A stretch of DNA of 64,000 nucleotides, taken from JAFNAG01 sp963739235. Its GTDB lineage: Bacteria; Acidobacteriota; UBA6911. The stretch's first letter is position 1. Every line of letters starts with the position of its first letter. A model generated the notes under the pieces. The model saw only the letters and a list, made by a program, of their open reading frames with translations. It ran no database searches and was not told the DNA's origin. The position numbers and the translations under genes are program-made. The stretch is from positions 1 to 64,000 of the forward strand of contig CAVTZY010000032.1 in assembly GCA_963739235.1 (NCBI GenBank), read 5' to 3'. Positions 39,141 to 47,590 of this stretch are shown piece after piece.

Positions 39141-40017
39141 TCAGCTCCTGGTGCGCGTTTTCTTTGGCGCTTCCTGATAGATCGGGGTCACTCCGTACCT
39201 TCCCCCAGCCCAGAGTGTGAGGAGTGAGGTGATACCGGCGAGCGCGCGTTTCTCATCTTCTTCGTGAATCACCAAACCGTAGGTATCCGCCACAAAATGG
39301 AGGTTCGCGAGGATCTTCGCCGCACGCGGGCGCTCAATCCACCCATGCCAGAAGGCCACCTGCTGAACGACCATTTCCCCGTAGCGCCGGAGAAACTCGC
39401 CGAGGGACAGGATATTCGAACTCAAGGGCGTGCGCGGCCGGCATATGGCAAGAAGGTCTTCGACATATTTGTCCCATTGCCGGGCGAAATCGCGGTTCTC
39501 GGGACGCCGCAAAAACCGGGCGCGCGCCAGCGACACCCGGGCACGTGTCTGCGAGCGGAAAAGCGGGATGACGGGATGGAAATCATAAAGCGTCTTTTGC
39601 TGGCCGTTGTCATTCAGGTGGTACACCCAACAGCTTTCGAGCTGCTTCCAAGTAAGAATGACCAGCACCGCTTCGTCGTAGCTGTCGAGCACGATGAAGC
39701 GGCCCTTCTCTTCTTTCACGATGGTTACCCAGTGACTCCATTCATTGATACAGACCAAACAGGGCAGGCCCTGGCGCAAATGTTCTCCCAAGCGCCCGCC
39801 GCGCCTCCGCCGCTTCTTCCCTGCGCTCCAGCAGCAGATCGCATTCGTATTTGCGTGCAGCGCGGGCAAGCTGCACTTCATTCGTGCCCGTGTTCTTATC
39901 GGATCCGGCAATCTTCGAGATCGCCTTTTCATCGGCGAGAATGCCCAGCATGATCAGGGCGTGCTTCAAAGCAAATGGGCCGCACTGCCATCGATTCGGT
40001 TGTTGCGAAAATCCCAT
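39141..40017 (-). CDS. C39-like cysteine peptidase (one frameshift)
   Basis: A roughly 291-residue papain-fold protein. The N-terminus MGFSQQPNRWQCGPFALKHAL has the Gln-Cys-Gly active-site loop of C39 and related peptidases. After one +1 shift near 39795 (an extra G in GGG) it continues as GEHLRQGLPCLVCINEWSHWVTIV, giving the catalytic His, followed by FIVLDSYDE, a likely Asp. The C-terminal half is helical and unfamiliar. AGGAGC lies six bases before the ATG. No ABC domain or signal peptide is attached. The ATP-grasp ligase is divergent at 40177, sharing a 160-base spacer. Confidence 0.65.
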
Positions 40018-40176
40018 GGAATAGCTCCTGAATAGTTTCAGACCTTTCCAAATACGTAGAATTCTGTTTTAATCGATGCGTGAATCAAGGTGTAATCATC
40101 GTTCAGGTTGTTTAACAGGAGATCTTAGGCTCACTTCCGTGCGACGCCGTACCCGGAGTTTGAGCGAACTTATCCT

Positions 40177-41272
40177 ATGAACCAGCGCACTCAAAGCCGA
40201 GCCACTTCCGTAGCCATCGTTTACAATAACACCGGCATGGACCATTTCGAGCGGATGGGTGAAGTTGATCCCGCCACTCTCGATTTCACTCCGGTGTATC
40301 CCCTCAAGGTGAAGACGATCATCGAAGAATACCACGCCATCGTCAAGGCCCTGAAGAAGGAAGGTTATCAGGTAACCCTGTTCAATACCGAGGATGATCT
40401 CAACCGGCTCCAGCAGCTCCTCGCGGATCCGCCCGACGTGATCTTCAATCTTGTCGAGATGTTCCACAGCGATCCCCACCTGGAATCGGCGGTCGCCGGC
40501 CTCTTCGACCTCCACGAAATCCCTTACACCGGTGCGGCGCCCTTCGGACTTCAACTCTGCCAGCACAAGGCAATCACAAAGCAAATTCTTATGAAGCAGG
40601 GGATCGCCACACCCGGATACCGCCTGCTCCGAACGCCCCGGATCGGCCGCGCCCATGGGCTCCGCTATCCCCTGATTGTCAAGCCTGGCCGTGAGGATGC
40701 GAGTGTTGGCGTCGAGGCCGGGATCGGTTGTCTACGACTACGGGCAGCTCGTCAGCCGTGTCAATCTGGTGTTTGAGTCATTTCAGCAGCCCATCCTGGT
40801 GGAAGAGTTCATCCCGGGAAAGGAACTGCACGTGAGCATCCTGGGCAATGATCGGCCCCAGGTACTCCCAATCATCGAATACGATTTCTCTGATCTGCCG
40901 GAAGAGCACCCCGCCATCATCACCTACAATGTAAAATGGAATCCGCTGGACCAGGCCTACCACAAGGTGCATGCAATCTGCCCTGCCGAGATTCCCCCCA
41001 AAGTGGGGGAGACGGTCAGGGATCAGGCACTGCAGGCCTTTCAGGCGACTCAATGCCGCGACTATGCACGCATTGACATGCGTCTGACTGAATCCGATAC
41101 CCCCTGTGTGCTGGAGGTCAATCCCAATCCGGATCTCACCGAGGGAGTATCATTCATGCAATCCGCAGAACTGGCCGGCATGTCCTTTTCTCAGACTTTG
41201 GCCAAAATCGTCGACCTCGCGCGGGCCCGCGAAAAAAAACGTCGTGCGAAGATGGCCCGACAAAGCGGCTGA
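40177..41272 (+). CDS. Ddl-like ATP-grasp ligase (one frameshift)
   Basis: A roughly 365-residue ATP-grasp enzyme related to D-alanine-D-alanine ligase, which forms peptide-type bonds through an acyl phosphate. VEMFHSDPHLESAVAGLFDLHEIPYTGA is Ddl-like, PLIVKPGREDASVGV is the ATP-binding strand, VEEFIPGKELHVS and DMRLTESDTPCVLEVNPNPDLT carry the metal-binding Glu and Asn. One +1 shift near 40715 is cured by dropping a single A, giving EAGSVVYDYGQL. It is too divergent to name the substrate; true Ddl, a D-Ala-lactate ligase or an amino-acid/peptide ligase are all possible. A Cys-rich small protein gene follows. Confidence 0.72.
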
Positions 41273-41360
41273 TCCAGCCGGCTTACCAGACTGTATTCTC
41301 CGGACCTAATCATTCGAGGCCAAGTACCCGATAAGTATCCCGGAGGATTAGGGGATCGAG

Positions 41361-41609
41361 ATGAATCAGGCCCACGCCAAGGCAACCTCATTTACCTGCT
41401 ACGGATGCCGCTACTACCTGGTCACCTGGGATGCCCGATTTCCCCATGGCTGCCGGGCGCACACCTTTAAATCTAAGAAACTGCCTGCATTGGAAGTGTT
41501 CGATGCCTCCGGCCTGGAATGCATGCTCTATGCGCCGAAGAAGCAGCGCGCCACATCCAACGAATCGGAATCGATCGCCGACTCCGCAAGTTTCTCAAAC
41601 TCCCTCTGA
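41361..41609 (+). CDS. Small Cys-rich protein
   Basis: An 82-residue protein with CYGCRYY near residue 13, then YLVTWDARFPHGCRAH and GLECMLY, giving four cysteines that likely bind one zinc. I recognise the pattern as a conserved short family that is sometimes labelled uracil-DNA glycosylase in databases, but it has no glycosylase domain. The C-terminal 20 residues are Ser/Asn-rich. It follows the ATP-grasp gene by 88 bases on the same strand. Confidence 0.6.
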   Translation: MNQAHAKATSFTCYGCRYYLVTWDARFPHGCRAHTFKSKKLPALEVFDASGLECMLYAPKKQRATSNESESIADSASFSNSL

Positions 41610-41679
41610 TCATGCCCGCGCCCATCGGCGTGGAAACCGGCTCGCCCAAGGCGGCGCGGATTCCTTCCCGCCGCAAGCA

Positions 41680-43170
41680 TCATTCATCAAGCCGGGCAGC
41701 CAGAATGTTCTCCAGGCGTTTGGGATCGCGCCGCAGGTGAATGGTCTTCCCTCCTGTGACATATACCAGTCCCGGTTTCGCTCCTTTGGGCTTTTTGACA
41801 CTTTTGATTGGGGCGACGTGTACGTCGGCTTGATGGGCATCTTTCATTTTCGAAAAGTGAACAGCCAACTCACATGCGGACAGGACCGATTCGGAAGGAG
41901 GCGAGACGTTCCCGCCCGTGCGCAGTATGACATGGCTTCCCGGATACCCCTCCAGATGGAAAAAGAGGTCGTTCCCCCGCGCCAGCCGAGTGGAAAGATA
42001 GTCATTTCCCTCGTCGCTGCGTCCAACCCAGATCTCCAGCCCTTGCTCCGTTCTGTATCTCTTAGGGAGCAGGCGGCTCGGAATTTCCTTCTTGCCCGAA
42101 AAGATCTGAGCGTGCCTGGCGGGTCGCGGCTTCCGAGCAGGGTACTGGCGAGATAGCAGCTTGCGCACCCGAGGTGCGGCAGCCAGCGCCTGGATTGCCG
42201 CAAGATCAGGCGGGGTGAGCACTGCTCCCAGGCGATGCTGCAATCCGGTGATCTCTTCCTGAGTACTCCTCAGAATTTCCAGTTGCTTCTGCAAGGCTTT
42301 AGCACCGCGCAGCTCCTTCTGATAACGCTTGAAATAGGCGGTCAGGTTTTCCGCCGGCGACAGCCGGGGGTCAAGCGGAATCACGACCTGCGCTCCGGTC
42401 TCGTAATCGCTGACGGCCACAGAGTCGGCGCCGGGCCGGATCGTATGCAGCACCAGCTTCAACATCTCGCCCTTGCGCCGATAATTTTCCGCCTGGACAG
42501 CCTCTCCGAGGTCCTGCAGCAGATTAACCGCCTTGCGCTCGAGGAATTCCGCTTCTTTTTTGAGCACAAGCTCAATCCGGCGCGCAAGAACCTCAGCTTC
42601 CTCTTTGCGTTCCAGATCGGCATAGGTCTCCTCGATCGCTTCCAGATATTCCGGGTCGGGCATGTGTTCCCATCGGTCTGAGCCTTCGGATTTGGGGCTC
42701 CCTTCCGGATCTACCCATGGCTGTCCGAGGGCCAGAGTACGACGGGTCTGCGCAAGTGGGCGTATTGCATATAGAAGCACGCCATGCTGGTCGAGCAGGT
42801 AAATGTTGCTCCGGGGACCAAGGATCGACAGTACAATTTCGACTGCGCCGGAGTGCCCATTCAAGCGGATGCCGAGGCGCCTGTCATGCGGCGAAATTGT
42901 CACACGCTCAAAAGCAGCGCGATCGAAATGCGCGTTCAGGTACTGGGCAAAAGCCGGCGGTGACGATGCAGCTTTGGGCATTTTAAGGAGAGAACTGATG
43001 CGGGCGAACTGGGGCCGGCATGACAGAAGAAGGACCTGGATCTTCGACTGCCCGCTAAACTCCATGATAAGCCTGAAGTCATCGGCCTGCACAATGCGCT
43101 GCAACCGGGTCCCCGATAGCCGCGCCGAAAGACCGTCCGCGGCACGCCGCACTTCCTTCAAACTCAGCAT
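41680..43170 (-). CDS. NFACT family protein (RqcH/FbpA-like)
   Basis: A 496-residue NFACT protein. The N-terminal domain includes the HDRRLGIRL segment, matching the Asp-Arg pair needed for tRNA handling in RqcH. A long coiled coil lies at about 180-320, and a C-terminal NFACT-R domain carries GRSDEGNDYLSTRLARGNDLFFHLEGYPGSHVIL. Bacterial RqcH adds alanine tails to stalled nascent chains on 50S subunits. Divergent members are called fibronectin-binding protein A in some databases, but this protein has no export signal. Confidence 0.87.
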   Translation of the reverse strand: MLSLKEVRRAADGLSARLSGTRLQRIVQADDFRLIMEFSGQSKIQVLLLSCRPQFARISSLLKMPKAASSPPAFAQYLNAHFDRAAFERVTISPHDRRLGIRLNGHSGAVEIVLSILGPRSNIYLLDQHGVLLYAIRPLAQTRRTLALGQPWVDPEGSPKSEGSDRWEHMPDPEYLEAIEETYADLERKEEAEVLARRIELVLKKEAEFLERKAVNLLQDLGEAVQAENYRRKGEMLKLVLHTIRPGADSVAVSDYETGAQVVIPLDPRLSPAENLTAYFKRYQKELRGAKALQKQLEILRSTQEEITGLQHRLGAVLTPPDLAAIQALAAAPRVRKLLSRQYPARKPRPARHAQIFSGKKEIPSRLLPKRYRTEQGLEIWVGRSDEGNDYLSTRLARGNDLFFHLEGYPGSHVILRTGGNVSPPSESVLSACELAVHFSKMKDAHQADVHVAPIKSVKKPKGAKPGLVYVTGGKTIHLRRDPKRLENILAARLDE

Positions 43171-43308
43171 GGCATTCGACCTGAAAAAAACAGCTGATTC
43201 ACAAAATCCTAAGGCTCGATAGCTCCGGGGAACCTAATCTGTTATGCCTTCCACTCGGCATCTGGGGTTCGAGTCTCAAAACCTCCGCAGCGGATTTTTC
43301 CATTCACG

Positions 43309-44337
43309 TCAAGGCACGATCACCGTACGTACATGGTCGCCGTATCGATCCAGTTCATCCAACACGCCATTTATCGCGTCGGCGTCCAGGGGCACCGTGC
43401 GGGTAATCACGTTCTTCAGGTTCAGCTTGCCCTGCTGCCCAAACTCCAGGAGCAGAGGCATCTCCTGAGCCAGATGATCCGCCACACCGATTACTTCGGC
43501 TTCGGCACTCAGGAGCTCGGTATAGGAGGCGATCTCGAACGTGCGATCGCTCAATCCTGCGATGGCAGCCCTCCCCTGAATAGCCAGGGACTGAACCGCC
43601 TGCCTCATGGTTACCGGCAAACCAAGCACTTCCACCGCGACATCCACCCCGTTCCCGTCCGTACGCTTCCGGATCTCCGCGACCGGATCGCCCTGCGCCG
43701 CGTTGATGGGGACGGCTCCCAAACTCTGAGCCAATTTCAGCTTCACCGGATTGATGTCCACAGCAAAAACCTGGAGCGCGCCCATGGCCCTGGCAAGTTG
43801 CAGGGCCGAAGCACCCAGGCCTCCTATGCCGAAAACGGCGACGGTCTCCCCGCCTTTGAGGCGCGCCTTTTTCAGGGCATGGAGCGAGGTGGAGGAAGAA
43901 CACATCATGACTGCCCCTTGCTCAATGGATATTTCAGGCGGCAGGTGAAATACGCTGCGCTCCGGCATGCTGATGTAGTCTGCCCAGCCACCGTCGCGGT
44001 GTTTGCCGATCATCTTGCCCGTCTTGCAGAATTGCTCGCTGCCCCGGCTGCAGTAGTGGCACTCCCCGCATGAAATCAGATAATGGACGCAGACGCGATC
44101 GTCGGCCTTGAATCTGGTCACATCGGGGCCGACCTGGTCAACCACTCCGGCTACCTCGTGTCCCAATGTCACCGGCATAGGCCCCACTTTGGTTACACCG
44201 GACCGGTAATGGGCATCCGAATGGCAGATCCCGGCGGCCTTGACTCGGATCAGCACGTCCTTGGTATCCACTCGGGGAACCTCTATCTCCTGCATTTTCA
44301 GCGGCTGTTTCTGCTCGAACAATCGGATTGCGCGCAT
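43309..44337 (-). CDS. Zinc-dependent alcohol dehydrogenase
   Basis: A 342-residue medium-chain dehydrogenase. GICHSDAHYRSG and GHEVAG give the catalytic zinc ligands, CGECHYCSRGSEQFC the four structural-zinc Cys, and VFGIGGLGASALQLA the NAD(P)-binding loop. It would oxidise alcohols or reduce aldehydes; the substrate is unknown. A GGTGTACC-like upstream region contains no clear promoter. It stands alone, divergent from the hydrolase at 44528. Confidence 0.88.
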   Translation of the reverse strand: MRAIRLFEQKQPLKMQEIEVPRVDTKDVLIRVKAAGICHSDAHYRSGVTKVGPMPVTLGHEVAGVVDQVGPDVTRFKADDRVCVHYLISCGECHYCSRGSEQFCKTGKMIGKHRDGGWADYISMPERSVFHLPPEISIEQGAVMMCSSSTSLHALKKARLKGGETVAVFGIGGLGASALQLARAMGALQVFAVDINPVKLKLAQSLGAVPINAAQGDPVAEIRKRTDGNGVDVAVEVLGLPVTMRQAVQSLAIQGRAAIAGLSDRTFEIASYTELLSAEAEVIGVADHLAQEMPLLLEFGQQGKLNLKNVITRTVPLDADAINGVLDELDRYGDHVRTVIVP

Positions 44338-44527
44338 CTTCCCTTCAGCCCTCCTTTGGTGTACCTCACCCCCAATGGGCGAGTTCGATGAGGTGATTAT
44401 CTATCAAAAGATGCCTCGAAAAACACTGAGAACAGGAAAATTTCGATTGGGGCTCCGGGCCGTGTACCTGCCGGCTCGTAATTGCCGGCGGGTTGACATC
44501 CGCGGGCAGCACTTGTAGGGTAAGCGC

Positions 44528-45673
44528 GTGCAAAACCAAACGGGCAGGGATAAACGCAGATGGTTGCCGTGGTTGATTCTGGGCGCAGTGGTGCTTGCGC
44601 TCTGCTATATGCCAATCCGCCGGTCCATTACAACCGTCCGCCTGCTCGCAGTGGTCCGGCGGGCGGCTTCCGGAGACAGCCCCCCCGACGCAGGCGTCCG
44701 GGTCGACAGGGTGGCACGCCGCATGGGCGAGTCACAACAAGAGGCGATTGTATATCGCCCCTCAGGTTCCCTCCCTACCAGCGCCGTTGTATTAATCCCT
44801 GGCGTCAGCGAACTGGGCTGTGACCATCCCCGGCTTGTGGCACTCGCACGTTCCCTGGCTGGGATGGGTTTTCTGGTCTTGACCCCCGATATCAAGATGT
44901 TACGCGAATTCCGGATCTATCCTCCGCCACTGGATGACCTTTCATTCTGGCTGCACGAGGTGCGGCAGGTGCAAGGTGGGCAGAAGCTCCGTCAAGTCGG
45001 CATGGCGGGCATTTCATTCTCTGCGACGCTCGCCTTCATTGCCGCCGCCCAACCTCAAAATCACGATCTGGCCACGTACGTCCTCGGAATCGGCGCTTTC
45101 GATGACCTCATCCGATGCAGCCATTTCTGGTTTGATTCGGGCCCAATAACGGTCGGGCCGGGATATTACCCAACGCGTTTCTATGCCAAGTGGATCATCA
45201 TGATCGCGGCTCTAGATTTGCTGTCGGCCGCCGAGGACCGCCAGTTTCTTGAGGATTCGCTGCGCAGCCTGCTGCTGCAGAAGGCGGTTCCGCCCCCTCC
45301 TGCCGGCATTACGGAGCAAGGCAGGCGATGGTATCAGCTCGCCCTCATGCGCGAAGATCAAGCCGACCCCGAGTTGGCGCGACAGATCGAAACCCGTGTG
45401 GCCACGATGCTCTACCCGGGTCTTGCAACGGAACCACCCGGCGCAGAGATCCGTTGCCCGGTATTTCTGGCTCACGGAGCGTATGATGACCTGATTCCCT
45501 GGGAAGAGAGCCTCAGACTGAAGCAAAAAATCGTGCAGGCAAAATCTTATCTTTTGGTGAGTCCCTTCCTCACCCATACGCACCCGTGGGAGAAGCCGCT
45601 GGGATGGTGGACAAAGACAAAGGCAGGACTCGACGTATTTGTTTTTTTCTACCACCTTACGGGATCGCTCTAG
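44528..45673 (+). CDS. Membrane-anchored alpha/beta hydrolase
   Basis: A 381-residue protein. A hydrophobic helix at about 12-33 anchors it (no clear cleavage site). The alpha/beta-hydrolase domain follows, with AVVLIPGVSELG (oxyanion strand), the nucleophile elbow GISFS, an Asp in AHGAYDDLIPW and a His in PFLTHTHPW. Such enzymes cleave esters or related bonds. Start is GTG at 44528. The substrate is not known; the domain would face the periplasm if the N-terminus stays cytoplasmic. Confidence 0.78.
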   Translation: MQNQTGRDKRRWLPWLILGAVVLALCYMPIRRSITTVRLLAVVRRAASGDSPPDAGVRVDRVARRMGESQQEAIVYRPSGSLPTSAVVLIPGVSELGCDHPRLVALARSLAGMGFLVLTPDIKMLREFRIYPPPLDDLSFWLHEVRQVQGGQKLRQVGMAGISFSATLAFIAAAQPQNHDLATYVLGIGAFDDLIRCSHFWFDSGPITVGPGYYPTRFYAKWIIMIAALDLLSAAEDRQFLEDSLRSLLLQKAVPPPPAGITEQGRRWYQLALMREDQADPELARQIETRVATMLYPGLATEPPGAEIRCPVFLAHGAYDDLIPWEESLRLKQKIVQAKSYLLVSPFLTHTHPWEKPLGWWTKTKAGLDVFVFFYHLTGSL

Positions 45674-45740
45674 ATACGGATAGCAGCCGACACGGGTTGC
45701 AGCTTCGCACTCGCCATTTTTCTTATGGGCAGTTTGTGCT

Positions 45741-47378
45741 TCAAGTGATCACGGTGGCTTGAGAGCGGCCAGTGCGTCGCAGCATTTGCAGAAGATCGAG
45801 CGCAGCATGCCGCAGCGGATCCAGGACCCCCCCGATGGCCAGGCCGGCGTTTTCACGGTAGCCTTCGAGGTAGAGGCGAAGTGTCGCTCCTTCGGTGCCC
45901 GTGCCTGAGAGGCGACAGACGATCCGTGATCCGTCCGCCAGCAGGATGCGTATCCCTTGATGTGCGCTGATGCCTCCGTCGATCGGGTCGATGTAGCTGA
46001 AATCGTCCGCCAGCGTGATTTGACTGCCGGCCAGCGCAGCGCCCGGAAGCTCAGGCAGTCTATTTCTCAAAACCTCCATCATGGCGGATGCAGCAGCTGG
46101 ATCCAGGTCTTCGAAATCGTGACGTTGATAGTAGCTGCGCCCGAAACGGCGCCAGTGCGCCTCGACCACGGCGTTCAACGGTTGGCGGTGCGATGCCAGA
46201 ATGGACAGCCATGACAATACCGCCCAAAGGCCGTCTTTCTCCCGCACATGCTTCGAACCGGTACCAAAGCTTTCCTCACCGCACAGCGTACACAATCCGG
46301 CATCCATCAAGTTGCCAAAATACTTCCAGCCTGTTGGCGTCTCGAAACAGTGGATCCCCAGGTTGCGCGCCACACGGTCGACAGCCGTGCTGGTTGGCAT
46401 CGAGCGCGCGACGCCGCTCAACCCGGCGCGATAACCTGGAATGCATGTGCGCGCCTGTTCGGCAATCACGGCAAGGGAGTCGCCGGGGCTAACGTAAAAT
46501 CCGGGCCCGAGAATCATGTTCCGGTCTCCGTCGCCGTCGCATGCGGCACCCAGATCCGGAGCTTCGGGCTGCATCATGAGCGCCACCAGATCGGCTGCAT
46601 GGACCTGGTTAGGATCGGGGTGAAGCCCGCCAAAATCTTCGAGAGGCGTCCCGCGGGCGACCGTGCCCTCGGGAGCTTCCAGGCACCGCTCCAAGATGTG
46701 ATGTGCGTAAGGTCCCGTCACCCCGTGCATGGCATCAAAAGCCATGCGAAAGCCGCCTCGAAATAGTGCGCGCAGGCCGGCAAAATCAAAAATCGCCTCC
46801 ATCAAGGCAGTGTAGTCTGTCAGAGGATCGAAAACGGTGACTCTTGTGTCACCGACGGTCGTACTGCCCTCATGATCGAGGGCGATGTCGGGAGCCTGCA
46901 ATGTCAGGTACTTGGAGATCTCCAAAGTGCGCTGAAAGATCTTTTCCGTCACCACCTCCGGTGCGGGTCCCCCATTGCGCACATTGTATTTGATGCCGAA
47001 GTCGGCATTTTCCCCTCCGGGATTGTGGCTTGCAGACAGGATAAGCCCGCCTAATGCGCCGCGCCGCCGGATGACGGCGGACATCGCAGGAGTTGACAGG
47101 ATGCCTCCGCATCCGACGAGCACATGACCGAAGCCGTTTGCAGCAGCCAGGCGCACGATTTTCTGAATCGCCGGCCGGTTGAAATAGCGGCCGTCCCCAC
47201 CCACCACCAGGGTTTCGTTTTTGAAATCGGCCATGGAGATTTCATGGACGGCATCGAAGACCGATTGGACAAAATTTTCGACATAGTGCGGTTGCATGAA
47301 AATCCGGGTTTTCTTGCGCAGGCCCGAAGTGCCGGGGCGCTGACCCGGAAAGGGGACCGTCGGAACTGTCTGCACCAT
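45741..47378 (-). CDS. pgm: Phosphoglucomutase (alpha-D-glucose type)
   Basis: A 545-residue alpha-D-phosphohexomutase converting glucose 1-phosphate and glucose 6-phosphate. The phosphoserine is in LILSASHNPGG, the Mg site is ACDGDGDRN, and the sugar-binding CGEESFGTGSKHVREKDG matches the eukaryotic-type PGM1 class rather than PMM/PGM. The N-terminus FPGQRPGTSGLRKKT is also typical. It would feed glycogen, nucleotide-sugar or EPS synthesis. Confidence 0.92.
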   Translation of the reverse strand: MVQTVPTVPFPGQRPGTSGLRKKTRIFMQPHYVENFVQSVFDAVHEISMADFKNETLVVGGDGRYFNRPAIQKIVRLAAANGFGHVLVGCGGILSTPAMSAVIRRRGALGGLILSASHNPGGENADFGIKYNVRNGGPAPEVVTEKIFQRTLEISKYLTLQAPDIALDHEGSTTVGDTRVTVFDPLTDYTALMEAIFDFAGLRALFRGGFRMAFDAMHGVTGPYAHHILERCLEAPEGTVARGTPLEDFGGLHPDPNQVHAADLVALMMQPEAPDLGAACDGDGDRNMILGPGFYVSPGDSLAVIAEQARTCIPGYRAGLSGVARSMPTSTAVDRVARNLGIHCFETPTGWKYFGNLMDAGLCTLCGEESFGTGSKHVREKDGLWAVLSWLSILASHRQPLNAVVEAHWRRFGRSYYQRHDFEDLDPAAASAMMEVLRNRLPELPGAALAGSQITLADDFSYIDPIDGGISAHQGIRILLADGSRIVCRLSGTGTEGATLRLYLEGYRENAGLAIGGVLDPLRHAALDLLQMLRRTGRSQATVIT

Positions 47379-47590
47379 TCACTCCTCCGCAGGCGATTAG
47401 TTGAGTGCCGGGTAAGAGGTAGGTTGCCACGAAACAGGATGGGAGGCCACCAATTTCCTGATTTGTATGGAACGGCAGCGGATGCAAATTGGGGATCATG
47501 CGCGGGAGAACCCCGGCGTGAAAATGTGGTAACATGCTTCCTCAAACTATTAGTCAGCTAACGCTCTCTATTTCCTCACGTCGGGTTGCC

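Noticed and set aside
39141..40017. A bacteriocin-processing ABC exporter (C39 type)
   Set aside because: There is no transmembrane or ATPase domain, and no double-glycine leader peptide is evident nearby.
41431..42156. A 241-codon plus-strand frame overlapping the small Cys-rich gene and the NFACT gene
   Set aside because: It is antisense to the conserved NFACT-R domain and has low-complexity composition with no recognisable motif.
47534..47590. A start for the GH3 fusion 19 codons further upstream
   Set aside because: The methionine at 47591 begins a clean signal peptide; the extra residues would bury it.
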